DNA of 64,000 nt from Bacillota bacterium (lineage in GTDB: Bacteria; Bacillota; Clostridia; Lachnospirales; Lachnospiraceae), in contig JAEZVF010000005.1 of assembly GCA_023443225.1 (NCBI GenBank), forward strand, positions 1 to 64,000, written 5' to 3'. How positions within the stretch are numbered: the stretch's first letter is position 1; the number at the start of each line of letters is the position of its first letter. Shown here piece after piece: positions 36,486-44,823 of the stretch. The position numbers and the translations under genes were made by a program. Below the pieces are notes generated by a model. The model did not search any database. It was not told the DNA's origin and saw only the letters and a list, made by a program, of their open reading frames with translations.

Positions 36486-37254
36486 TAAAGATGAAAAAAC
36501 ATTAGGAAAAAGACAATATCATATTCATTTAGAACCAGGTGATATAGGAAAATATGTATTATTACCAGGAGATCCAGCCAGATCAGATAGAGTGGCTAAA
36601 TATCTAGATGATGCAAAGCTTGTTGCGGATAACAGGGAGCATCGTACTTTTACAGGATATTATAAAGGCGTAAAAATATCAGTTACTTCTACAGGTATGG
36701 GTTGCCCTTCTGCAGCTATCGCAGCAGAAGAACTAATGAATATCGGAGCAGAATGTTTAATCCGTATTGGAAGTAGTGCTGCCCTGCAGGAAGGAATCGA
36801 AATCGGGGATTTAATGATATCAACAGCTTCCATGAAAAACGAAGGGACCTCAAAGTTCTATGTACCGGATTGTTTCCCTGCTGTACCGGATTTTGATTTA
36901 ACTCGTACTTTGATAGATACCGCTAAGGATATGAAAGACGATATTTCAGGAAAGATTTATTATGGTATCAATGCTTCTGACGATGCTTTCTATGGGGAAA
37001 CTCCTGAATGGATTGCAAAATTATCGAAGCTTGGATGTCTTAATGTAGAGATGGAAAGCTCTGCATTATATACCGTGTGCCATCGCAGAAACAAACGTGC
37101 TGCTATGATTAGTGCAGTGTCCGGAAATATTGTTACCGGAAATGTAATTTATGAGACTGAAAACAAAGGTCTTGCGAATGGTTGGGATGATGAAATTCGT
37201 GTTGTGTTAGAAGCAATTTATCGTTTTGAGACCGCACAGCAAAACGAGAAATAA
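36475..37254 (+). CDS. Nucleoside phosphorylase, NP-I family (copy 2, divergent)
   Basis: 259-residue phosphorylase with YVLLPGDPARSDRVA at the start, RIGSSAAL in the phosphate site and VEMESSALYT as ribose-binding motif. These are closer to the standard uridine/purine nucleoside phosphorylases than copies 1 and 3. It overlaps the second permease gene by 11 bases. It probably has a different base preference from the neighbouring copies. The preference cannot be fixed from sequence alone. Confidence 0.92.
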   Translation: MSFNKDEKTLGKRQYHIHLEPGDIGKYVLLPGDPARSDRVAKYLDDAKLVADNREHRTFTGYYKGVKISVTSTGMGCPSAAIAAEELMNIGAECLIRIGSSAALQEGIEIGDLMISTASMKNEGTSKFYVPDCFPAVPDFDLTRTLIDTAKDMKDDISGKIYYGINASDDAFYGETPEWIAKLSKLGCLNVEMESSALYTVCHRRNKRAAMISAVSGNIVTGNVIYETENKGLANGWDDEIRVVLEAIYRFETAQQNEK

Positions 37255-37302
37255 AAGTATCTGCTCGAAAAACTTGAATCGATGACAAAAGGAGTTTTTA
37301 CT

Positions 37303-38064
37303 ATGGAAGAGAAGAAAATGATGCATTTGAATGTAACAAAGAGCCAAGTTGGAAAATATGTATTTTTACCAGGCAGTGTAGAAAGAGCAACACTTATTGC
37401 AAAGTATTTGGATAATCCAGTAAAAATCATGCAAAACCGTGAGTTTTTAACTTATACAGGTACCCTTGCTGGAGTTCCCGTATCCGTCACGAGTACAGGT
37501 GTCGGAGGACCTTCCGCTGCCATTGCTGTCGAAGAATTATTTGAGTGTGGTGCTCATACAATGATGCGTATCGGTTCATGTGCATCTACATCAGCCAAGG
37601 TAAAGATCGGAGATGTATGCATTATTAACGGAGCCGTTCGTATGGAAGGCACAGGTGACCATTACTTGCCGATTGAATTCCCAGCAGTTCCTGACTACTC
37701 AATGGTAAAAGAATTGGAAGCAGCTGCAATTAAATTGGATATTCCTCATAATGTCGGAGTTACAATCACGAAAGATTCCTTCTATTCCGAAGTTTCCCCT
37801 GAAACTAAACCTGTTTACTATGAATTAAAGAATAAATGGGAAGCATATGAAAAAGGTGGAGCTACGAACACAAGCATGGAATGTTCAACTTTATTCTTAG
37901 TTGCAGCATCCTTGGGAATTAGGATGTCATCTGTAATGATTAATGCAACAAATTATAAGGCATATTCTAATGATGATAAAGATTATCCACGTGAGTGGGA
38001 AGATAGAGCAATTCGAGTAGGAATTGAAGCGATGACTGCCATAATAAAAAAAGACTTACTGTAA
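37303..38064 (+). CDS. Nucleoside phosphorylase, NP-I family (copy 3)
   Basis: 253 residues, nearly collinear with copy 1 at 29914-30693: both share the MMH start, YVFLPGS, GGPSAAIA, MMRIG and TSMEC motifs. Both differ from copy 2 in the ribose site (TSMECSTLF versus VEMESSALY). ATG 37303 lies 8 bases after AAGGAG. It is last before the leader region at 38079. The two similar copies bracketing the importer suggest local duplication. Confidence 0.92.
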   Translation: MEEKKMMHLNVTKSQVGKYVFLPGSVERATLIAKYLDNPVKIMQNREFLTYTGTLAGVPVSVTSTGVGGPSAAIAVEELFECGAHTMMRIGSCASTSAKVKIGDVCIINGAVRMEGTGDHYLPIEFPAVPDYSMVKELEAAAIKLDIPHNVGVTITKDSFYSEVSPETKPVYYELKNKWEAYEKGGATNTSMECSTLFLVAASLGIRMSSVMINATNYKAYSNDDKDYPREWEDRAIRVGIEAMTAIIKKDLL

Positions 38065-38078
38065 ACAGCGAACAGTTC

Positions 38079-38261
38079 CTAATCTGCGTTATATATGGTA
38101 TAATGTTCACGATAAGCAGATTAGCCCGAGTAGGATGGGACATTTTCCAAACTTGTTCAAGAAAATACCCTATCTTGCTAGGATAAGTGCAACGTAAGAG
38201 CAGCCCTTGAATGCCTAATCTGTGAACAAGACTTATACTTATAAGAAGAGGAGATAACTAC
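38079..38261 (+). promoter_or_regulatory. Promoter and putative structured leader RNA of the PfkB kinase gene
   Basis: An extended -10 box (TGGTATAAT; TATAAT at 38099-38104) lies between CTAATCTGC (38079-38087) and its perfect inverse GCAGATTAG (38116-38124). Downstream, CAGATTAG (38117-38124) can alternatively pair with CTAATCTG (38215-38222), closing a domain of about 105 bases. Inside, CATTTTC/GAAAAT-type and TCTTGC/GTAAGA hairpins form. The loop sequence CTTGTTCA (38152-38159) is complementary to TGAACAAG (38223-38230), a possible pseudoknot next to the closing stem. I cannot match it to a known riboswitch class. The ribosome site GAGGAG follows at about 38248. Confidence 0.55.
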
Positions 38262-39212
38262 ATGAAGGTCTTAAATTTTGGATCACTGAATATTGACTAT
38301 GTTTATGAAGTTGATCATTTTGTAAGAGCGAAAGAAACGACAGACTCTCTTCAAATGAATGTATTTTGTGGTGGTAAAGGTTTAAATCAATCCATTGCTT
38401 TAAGCAAAAGCGGTGCCGCAGTATGGCATGCTGGGGCAGTGGGTGAAAATGATTCTGATATGTTACTGGAACAATTAAGTAGCGCAGGCGTGAAAACAGA
38501 GTTTGTAAAGAAAAAACCAGGTTCTAGTGGACATGCTATTATTCAAAAAGATAGGAATGGACAAAATAGTATCTTGTTATATGGTGGTGCTAACCATCAA
38601 ATTAGTAAAACGGACATTGATGTAACCTTACAACATTTTGAAAAGGGAGATTATCTTATTTTACAAAACGAGATTAATGAGATTCCTTACATTATGGAGC
38701 AGGCTCATAAGATTGGGATGAAGATTGTTTTCAATCCATCGCCCATGAATAAAAAAGTTATGGGTTATCCTTTGAATCTGGTAGATTACTTTATGCTAAA
38801 TGAAGTTGAAGCTTTGGAAATCTGTCATATGTGGGCAGATAAAGATGAATTATTGAAAGCAGAACGAATAAGTCTGCCTGCAGATTCCGAATGGAATGAA
38901 AAGGTTATACAGGATATAATTCATAAACTGGGAGACTTTTTCCCACAAGCAAAAATTGTATTAACTCTTGGTGAAAAGGGCTCAATCTATAAGGATCAGG
39001 ACCGGATATTGCATCAATCCATATATAAAGTAAAAGCTGTAGATACAACAGCGGCAGGTGATACCTTTACCGGATATTTTATAGGCGGTATCATAAGAGG
39101 TGAAGAAGTAGAGAAAGCATTGGATAATGCCTCCAAAGCATCAGCGATTGCAGTAATGCGCTTAGGAGCAGGTCCTTCGATTCCCACAAGGGAAGAAGTT
39201 ATGGCAATGTAG
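38262..39212 (+). CDS. PfkB-family sugar kinase (ribokinase-like)
   Basis: 316 residues of the ribokinase fold. The N-terminal GSLNIDYVYEVD and GGKGLNQSIALSK motifs bind the sugar. The C-terminal DTTAAGDTFTGYF holds the catalytic aspartate and anion hole. It would phosphorylate ribose or deoxyribose released from nucleosides, feeding DeoC or the pentose phosphate pathway. The exact sugar is unknown. It has its own leader and promoter and is followed 23 bases later by the nucleoside hydrolase. Confidence 0.92.
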   Translation: MKVLNFGSLNIDYVYEVDHFVRAKETTDSLQMNVFCGGKGLNQSIALSKSGAAVWHAGAVGENDSDMLLEQLSSAGVKTEFVKKKPGSSGHAIIQKDRNGQNSILLYGGANHQISKTDIDVTLQHFEKGDYLILQNEINEIPYIMEQAHKIGMKIVFNPSPMNKKVMGYPLNLVDYFMLNEVEALEICHMWADKDELLKAERISLPADSEWNEKVIQDIIHKLGDFFPQAKIVLTLGEKGSIYKDQDRILHQSIYKVKAVDTTAAGDTFTGYFIGGIIRGEEVEKALDNASKASAIAVMRLGAGPSIPTREEVMAM

Positions 39213-39235
39213 TAATTGAGAAAGGGTAACGAAGA

Positions 39236-40180
39236 ATGAAACATATCATAATTGATTGTGATACCGGTATTGATGATTCTATAGCTATTCTATATGCACT
39301 AAAAAGCAAGAATCTTCATGTGGAAGGAATTACAACTGTATTTGGAAATGCATCGACACTTCAAGCTACAGAAAATACACTGCGATTGATAAAATTGGCA
39401 GATTGTGGGTATGAGGTTCCTGTAGCAATGGGTGCAGATTGTACCCTGAAAGGGGATATGGAATCATCACCTACACATATACACGGTGATAACGGTATAG
39501 GTAATGTAGAGTTACCAAAGTCTGACCAGAAAGTACTAAATGAGAAAGCTTGGGATTTCATCATACGTAAGGCAGAAGAACTTCAGGGTGAACTTACTAT
39601 AATTACCCTTGGACGTTTAACAAATCTTGCAAAAGCTTTGGAGAAAGATCCTAAACTGCCTCATAAGGTAAAGAATGTAATAGCGATGGGCGGAACTCTT
39701 CAAGTTCCAGGAAATGTATCTCCTTATGCAGAGGCTAATATCAGTGGCGATGCACTTGCATCTGATATTGTGGTAAAAGCAGGATTTCACATGACCATGG
39801 TTGGGCTAGATGTTACCATGAAAACATTTATCACAGGTCTTGATCTGGATTTCGTACAGAAGCACTGTTCGACAGAAAATAAAGAAATTATTAAGTATAT
39901 TGAATCTGCACTAAAATTCTACTTCAAGTTCCATTACGATTCATTGGGGCTGAGAGAGAGCAGTGTGGTACATGATCCCTTAGCGGTAATGATAGCAGAA
40001 GATCCTACCTTTGCAGAGTATCGTATGATAAGGGCAGCGGTGGAACACGATGCGAAAGAATTCCGTGGCATGATAAAAATCGATGAGAGATTTGAATCAA
40101 TGTACACCCATGGAGAAATTCTTTACTGTACCAAAGTTGATTCTGATTTAGCAGTAAGAAGACTGTTTTCAGTATTCTAA
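39236..40180 (+). CDS. Nucleoside hydrolase (inosine-uridine preferring family)
   Basis: 314-residue enzyme that hydrolyses nucleosides to free base and ribose. The Ca2+-binding DCDTGIDDS is at the N terminus, with MGGTL in the middle and the C-terminal HDPLAV motif. Free ribose then needs a kinase, which is encoded directly upstream. The locus thus carries both phosphorolytic and hydrolytic routes. Confidence 0.95.
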   Translation: MKHIIIDCDTGIDDSIAILYALKSKNLHVEGITTVFGNASTLQATENTLRLIKLADCGYEVPVAMGADCTLKGDMESSPTHIHGDNGIGNVELPKSDQKVLNEKAWDFIIRKAEELQGELTIITLGRLTNLAKALEKDPKLPHKVKNVIAMGGTLQVPGNVSPYAEANISGDALASDIVVKAGFHMTMVGLDVTMKTFITGLDLDFVQKHCSTENKEIIKYIESALKFYFKFHYDSLGLRESSVVHDPLAVMIAEDPTFAEYRMIRAAVEHDAKEFRGMIKIDERFESMYTHGEILYCTKVDSDLAVRRLFSVF

Positions 40181-40222
40181 TTTTAGTATACTTTTGAAGA
40201 TGTATTAAATCGGAGGACAAAT

Positions 40223-40870
40223 ATGAATAATAATGAAATCATGAAATATGTAGACCATACCATATTAAAGGCTGTATCTACATGGGATGATATACAGAAA
40301 TTATGCAAGGAAGCAGTTGATAATGGGACAGCTTCCGTATGCATTCCACCATCTTATGTGGCACGTGTTAAACAAACATACCAAACTTTGAATATATGTA
40401 CTGTAATCGGTTTCCCTCTTGGCTATAATACCAAAGAGGTTAAGATTGCAGAAACGAGACAAGCTCTGTTAGAAGGTTCTGGAGAAATTGATATGGTCAT
40501 AAACCTTGGAGATGTTAAGAATGGTGATTTTGATAAAGTAACCGAAGAGATTGCTGCACTCAAAAAGGAAGTTGGTAATGACCGAATTCTAAAAGTAATT
40601 ATAGAAACCTGCTATTTGACAGAGGAAGAAAAAATTGCTTTATGCCATTGTGTTACCGATGCTGGTGCTGATTATATTAAGACTTCTACTGGTTTTGGTA
40701 CTGGTGGAGCAACTGCCGAAGATATTAAGTTGTTTAAACAACACATTGGATCACAGGTAAAAATGAAGGCTTCTGGTGGAGTAAAAAGTAAGAGTGATAT
40801 GGAGCAATTTATCGAATTGGGTTGCTCAAGAATTGGAACAAGCTCGGCTATAAGTTTACTAAATCAGTAA
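40223..40870 (+). CDS. deoC: Deoxyribose-phosphate aldolase
   Basis: 215-residue class I aldolase that cuts deoxyribose 5-phosphate to glyceraldehyde 3-phosphate and acetaldehyde. The Schiff-base lysine lies in YIKTSTGF, with VIIETCYL and KASGGVKS completing the active site. CGGAGGAC precedes the start. It is last in the nucleoside locus and is followed by a strong terminator. Its presence shows that deoxynucleosides are also catabolised. Confidence 0.97.
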   Translation: MNNNEIMKYVDHTILKAVSTWDDIQKLCKEAVDNGTASVCIPPSYVARVKQTYQTLNICTVIGFPLGYNTKEVKIAETRQALLEGSGEIDMVINLGDVKNGDFDKVTEEIAALKKEVGNDRILKVIIETCYLTEEEKIALCHCVTDAGADYIKTSTGFGTGGATAEDIKLFKQHIGSQVKMKASGGVKSKSDMEQFIELGCSRIGTSSAISLLNQ

Positions 40871-40918
40871 CAAATCTTTTTATAAAATAAAATACGAACA
40901 TCTATATGAACATCACTA

Positions 40919-40970
40919 TCAATAAGAACTCCGTAAGAAAAACATTTCCTAGGAGTTCTTATTGATTTTT
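40919..40970 (+). terminator. Terminator of the nucleoside locus
   Basis: TCAATAAGAACTCC (40919-40932) pairs perfectly with GGAGTTCTTATTGA (40952-40965), and TTTTT follows. Confidence 0.93.
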
Positions 40971-40998
40971 GCATTTTAGGACATATTTAAAAGTGGTT

Positions 40999-42447
40999 CT
41001 ATAAGCTGTCGCCAAAATCCTTACGGAATTTTGCAACTAATTTCTCTGGCCAATCAGACACTGCTTCCAATCTACCGAAGAAGAAACGAAGTACACTTGG
41101 TTCTTCCACGAAACGTAAACCTCCGATCAGATTACGGTTTTCATATAACCATAAGATACGGTCAAGGGTATATTTTACTTGTGATAAAGTATAAACGCGT
41201 CTTGGTACAGCCAAACGCAGAAGTTCCATTTCGGAGAAGTGTTCGGAACCATCTGGATCCCTTTGTTCGGAGAGGGTCCCCCTTTCCATCCCTCGGATAC
41301 CACCGGCTATGTAAAGAGCAGCTGCCAAGGCACCGGCAGGGTATTCAGATTGTGGAATGTGTGGAACAAAATCAAAAGCATTTAAATGGCATCCGAGTCC
41401 ACCAGCAGGTGTTACAACAGGTACGCCGTTCTTAACCAATTCATTTACCATATATTCAATAAATTGTGGACCTTGAGAAATAATATCCTCATCCATGGTT
41501 TCTTCCAATCCAACTGTTATCGCTTCCATTTCTCTTACGGACATACCACCGTAGGTTAGGAAACCTTCATATAAAGGAACAAATTCTTTCATCTGCTGGC
41601 ATACGGATTCTTCTCTAACACAGATACCACCACCCCTAGCAAAGCCTAATTTTCTAGCTGAAAAATAAATAATATCCATCATATCAGCCAAGGCTTTGGT
41701 TATTTCACGGATGGACATATCTTTACAGGCTTCTTCTCTCTGCTTGATAAAATGAAGGTTATCCTGTAATAAACTTGCATCAAGTACTGTCATGATATTG
41801 TATTCTTTACATACTTCACTAACCTGGCGTGCATTTTCTAAAGAAAATGGTTGTCCACCGATTAAATTTGTACCGGCTTCCAAACGCAAGAAAGGTATGT
41901 GTTCTACTCCGATTTCTTCAATCAGTGCTCTTAAACGAGGAATATCAAAATTACCCTTAAAAGGATGAGCACTGACAGGATTCAGCCCTTCTTCAATTAC
42001 TAATTCTTCAACACGCCCACCCATTCTTGTGATATGTGATTTCGTGGTAGTAAAATGAAAATTCATTGGTATAACATCGCCCGGTTTTACAAAGGCAGTT
42101 GCGAGAATATTCTCGCAGGCACGCCCTTGATGAGCTGGTAGGAAGAACTCCATACCAAAGATGTCTTTTAATTTATCAGATAATCTGGTAAAGGTAGCAG
42201 AACCTGCATAACTGTCATCTGCTATCATCATAGCCGCCTGTTGATTATCACTCATTGCATTTACACCACTGTCTGTTAACATATCTATGAATATATCTTT
42301 GTTTTTAAGTAAGAAGTTGTTATAACCTGCTTCTTTCATTGCAGAACAACGTTGTTCTATTTCTGGTAGTGATAACTTCTGCACAATTCTGACCTTATGC
42401 ATTTCTAAAGGTATATTTTCTCCAGTAAAAAATTTGATATTTGCCAT
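40999..42447 (-). CDS. Tyrosine phenol-lyase/tryptophanase-family beta-eliminating lyase
   Basis: 482-residue PLP enzyme. The PLP lysine is Lys266 in FSARKLGF, Asp223 is in LDASL, and THQGR-like AHQGRACE and LLRLAVPR (substrate carboxylate) are kept. Compared from memory with reference enzymes, FTTT, MERG and LRFFF match tyrosine phenol-lyase (Thr124, Arg381, Phe448) rather than tryptophanase. The arginine that normally follows Asp223 by three residues is a leucine, and the loop after the lysine (GFARGGG) is unlike the usual KDCxVxIGG. It may act on another beta-substituted amino acid. It has its own promoter. Confidence 0.88.
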   Translation of the reverse strand: MANIKFFTGENIPLEMHKVRIVQKLSLPEIEQRCSAMKEAGYNNFLLKNKDIFIDMLTDSGVNAMSDNQQAAMMIADDSYAGSATFTRLSDKLKDIFGMEFFLPAHQGRACENILATAFVKPGDVIPMNFHFTTTKSHITRMGGRVEELVIEEGLNPVSAHPFKGNFDIPRLRALIEEIGVEHIPFLRLEAGTNLIGGQPFSLENARQVSEVCKEYNIMTVLDASLLQDNLHFIKQREEACKDMSIREITKALADMMDIIYFSARKLGFARGGGICVREESVCQQMKEFVPLYEGFLTYGGMSVREMEAITVGLEETMDEDIISQGPQFIEYMVNELVKNGVPVVTPAGGLGCHLNAFDFVPHIPQSEYPAGALAAALYIAGGIRGMERGTLSEQRDPDGSEHFSEMELLRLAVPRRVYTLSQVKYTLDRILWLYENRNLIGGLRFVEEPSVLRFFFGRLEAVSDWPEKLVAKFRKDFGDSL

Positions 42448-42470
42448 TTTATTTTATTCCTCCACTTCAT

Positions 42471-42533
42471 TAGTTTAAATTGATAATAGTTTAAATTGAT
42501 AAAATTATACCTTCACTTCGAATATTTTGTCAA
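42471..42533 (-). promoter_or_regulatory. Promoter and tandem repeat before the lyase gene
   Basis: On the minus strand, TTGACA (42533-42528) and TATAAT (42509-42504) are 18 bases apart. Immediately downstream, the 15-base unit TAGTTTAAATTGATA (plus-strand reading) occurs twice at 42471-42485 and 42487-42501, a possible repressor or activator site at the transcription start. Confidence 0.7.
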
Positions 42534-42736
42534 GTACAAGAACTAAATAATTCTAATTATATAAAAGTTCTTAAGCAGCTACTTGAAATAAAAATAAAGT
42601 AATGATTAAGTATTGATTAAGAATTTAAAATAATCTTGTGAATCCAAGGGTTATGTGCTATATTAATTTGAAAGTATTTATTCAATAGCAGTAGCGAGTG
42701 GTGTATCATATTGGGATTCAACGCTTGGAGGATTCT

Positions 42737-43594
42737 ATGTTTGGTTATGTTAATATATGTAAGCCAGAGCTTAAAATGAAAGATTTTTATAAATATAAGG
42801 CTTATTATTGCGGATTGTGCAGAAACTTAAAAGAGCATTACGGTTTTTTGGGGCAGATGACATTAACATATGACATGACTTTCTTGATTGTACTATTGAC
42901 ATCTTTATATGAAAGCAGTACGAAGAAAGAACAACATAGGTGTATCGTACATCCAGCAAAAAAGCATGATATGCTTGGTAATGAAATAACGAAATATGTA
43001 GCAGATATGAATATTGCGTTGACTTATCATCATTTTCTTGACGACTGGCAGGATGAAAAGAGTCTAACAGGTCTTGCTGGGGCAAAACTGTTAAAGAAGG
43101 AATATAAGAGAATCTACAGCCAGTATCCAAGACAATGCATGCAGATGGAAGTAAGTCTAAAGCAGCTGCTCACGTGTGAGAAGAATAACGAGAGTAACAT
43201 TGACATTGTCTCACGCTGTTTTGGTGAGCTAATGGCAGAACTTTTTGTCTACCGGAAGGATAACTGGGAAGAAAGCTTAAGAAAGACCGGTTTTTATCTA
43301 GGCAAATTTATCTATATCATGGATGCTTATGACGATGTGGAAAAAGATATTAAAAATAAGAGTTATAATCCACTAATTCCTTTATATAAAACAGAAGATT
43401 ATGAAACCATGTGCCGGAATATGATGTCAATGATGATGTCAGAATGTACTGCAGAATTCGAGAAACTTCCCTGCATGTTGGACATAGATATCTTACGTAA
43501 TATCTTATATATGGGAGTTTGGACTAAATTTGACAATAGACGAAGAGATAGTAATGAAAAGGAAGGAATAAACTATGATAACGGATCCATATAA
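42737..43594 (+). CDS. DUF5685 family protein
   Basis: 285 residues beginning MFGYVNICKPELKMKDF with YYCGLCRNLKEHYG (a CxxC pair), then a mostly helical body containing DDWQDEKS and DAYDDVEKD acidic motifs. This matches DUF5685 as I recall it. The acidic helices resemble metal- or diphosphate-binding helical enzymes, but no reaction is known. ATG 42737 follows GGAGG. It overlaps the DnaJ-domain gene by 20 bases. Confidence 0.85.
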   Translation: MFGYVNICKPELKMKDFYKYKAYYCGLCRNLKEHYGFLGQMTLTYDMTFLIVLLTSLYESSTKKEQHRCIVHPAKKHDMLGNEITKYVADMNIALTYHHFLDDWQDEKSLTGLAGAKLLKKEYKRIYSQYPRQCMQMEVSLKQLLTCEKNNESNIDIVSRCFGELMAELFVYRKDNWEESLRKTGFYLGKFIYIMDAYDDVEKDIKNKSYNPLIPLYKTEDYETMCRNMMSMMMSECTAEFEKLPCMLDIDILRNILYMGVWTKFDNRRRDSNEKEGINYDNGSI

Positions 43595-44201
43595 TGTACT
43601 GGGAGTATCAAGCAATGCTTCAAATGATGACATAAAAAGGGCATATCGTGATTTGAGCAGAAAATATCATCCGGATTCTTATATTGATAATCCACTTTCT
43701 GATTTAGCCGAAGAGAAATTCAAAGAAATACAAGAAGCATATGATCAAATCATGAAGGAAAGGGAAAACAGTTATAGTCAACGAAGTTCTTCTTATGGTC
43801 AGGGATCTTACTCCACCGGTTATACGGAGGATGATTCACTGGAACTTAGGGCTGTAAATAACTATTTAAATGCCAGGTATTATCAGGAAGCGTTGAATGC
43901 ACTATCAGGTATTTCCAATCGCAATGCCAGATGGTTTTATTACAGTGCTATGGCAAATGCTGGTATAGGCAATAATATCGTAGCATTTAATCATGCGCAG
44001 CAAGCGGTAAACATGGAGCCTGGCAATCGGCAATACATTGATTTGTTGAATCAACTACAATGGCGTAACCAAAGATATCAGAATAGTGGTTACAATACAG
44101 GAAGAGCCGGTGGTTACGGAACAGGAAATCTATGTTGTGATTTGTGGTGTGCGGATACATTGTGTGAATGTATGGGAGGGGATTTGTGCTCATGTTTCTA
44201 A
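43575..44201 (+). CDS. J-domain protein with cysteine-rich tail
   Basis: 208 residues. The N-terminal J domain (about 3-70) includes the HPD motif (KYHPDSY), so it should stimulate an Hsp70 partner. A glycine/serine/tyrosine-rich linker, a TPR-like helical part (about 95-160) and a C-terminal 22-residue tail with seven cysteines (CCDLWCADTLCECMGG) follow. The tail could bind metal or be modified. Overlaps with both neighbours imply one operon. Confidence 0.93.
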   Translation: MITDPYNVLGVSSNASNDDIKRAYRDLSRKYHPDSYIDNPLSDLAEEKFKEIQEAYDQIMKERENSYSQRSSSYGQGSYSTGYTEDDSLELRAVNNYLNARYYQEALNALSGISNRNARWFYYSAMANAGIGNNIVAFNHAQQAVNMEPGNRQYIDLLNQLQWRNQRYQNSGYNTGRAGGYGTGNLCCDLWCADTLCECMGGDLCSCF

Positions 44202-44725
44202 GTGCAAAAAGATTGGCATTTCTAGGTCTTTTATTGGCATGTGCATTTCTTTTGGTATTTTTAAGTGGTGTTATAGAGACCAACTCCCTATTCCTTTTAG
44301 CTGGGGCATCCTTTACCGTGGGTATTGCTTTACGGGAAAATGGTCTTCGATTTGGTATAGGATTTTATATTGCTGCAGTTTTGCTTGCTTTCTTATTGGC
44401 TCCCAATAAACTATATTGTATTACATTTTCAGCAATGGGACTCTACCTAGTTGGCATTGAATATGTATGGGGGAAGTTGGATTCTGCCAGGAAGATTCAG
44501 AATCGAAATATGGTATTTTGGATACTAAAGTATGGTATCTTTAATGTGATTTACCTTCCGATGCTTTTGTTCTTCCCACACATAGTTTACCAGGGAAATA
44601 TAAATACTATATTTTTAATTATTTTAATTTTAGCAGGACAGATAGCATTATTTGTATATGATATGGCATATCATTATTTTCAAAAAACAATCTGGAATAA
44701 GATACGAGGTCGAATAAAATTCTAA
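44192..44725 (+). CDS. Hypothetical membrane protein linked to DnaJ and DUF5685
   Basis: 177 residues with about five hydrophobic helices and no recognised domain. ATG 44192 follows GGGAGGGG and overlaps the J-domain gene by 10 bases. Its position suggests that it works with the J-domain protein and DUF5685 at the membrane. Confidence 0.75.
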   Translation: MFLSAKRLAFLGLLLACAFLLVFLSGVIETNSLFLLAGASFTVGIALRENGLRFGIGFYIAAVLLAFLLAPNKLYCITFSAMGLYLVGIEYVWGKLDSARKIQNRNMVFWILKYGIFNVIYLPMLLFFPHIVYQGNINTIFLIILILAGQIALFVYDMAYHYFQKTIWNKIRGRIKF

Positions 44726-44740
44726 TTATGTTGAATTAAG

Positions 44741-44813
44741 AACCTCCAATGCTGATGTAATACCCCATAAAATTTCTTAGGTTTTATGAGGACATTACGA
44801 AGTATTGGAGGTT
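44741..44813. terminator. Long bidirectional hairpin between convergent genes
   Basis: AACCTCCAAT (44741-44750) pairs with ATTGGAGGTT (44804-44813), with further ATGTAAT/ACATTAC and CCATAAAA/TTTTATG helices inside. It separates the membrane-protein gene from the convergent reductase gene. Confidence 0.8.
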
Positions 44814-44823
44814 TTGTGATGAT

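Noticed and set aside
44086..44409. 107-codon frame across the J-domain and membrane-protein genes
   Set aside because: It is out of frame with both overlapping genes, which are better supported.
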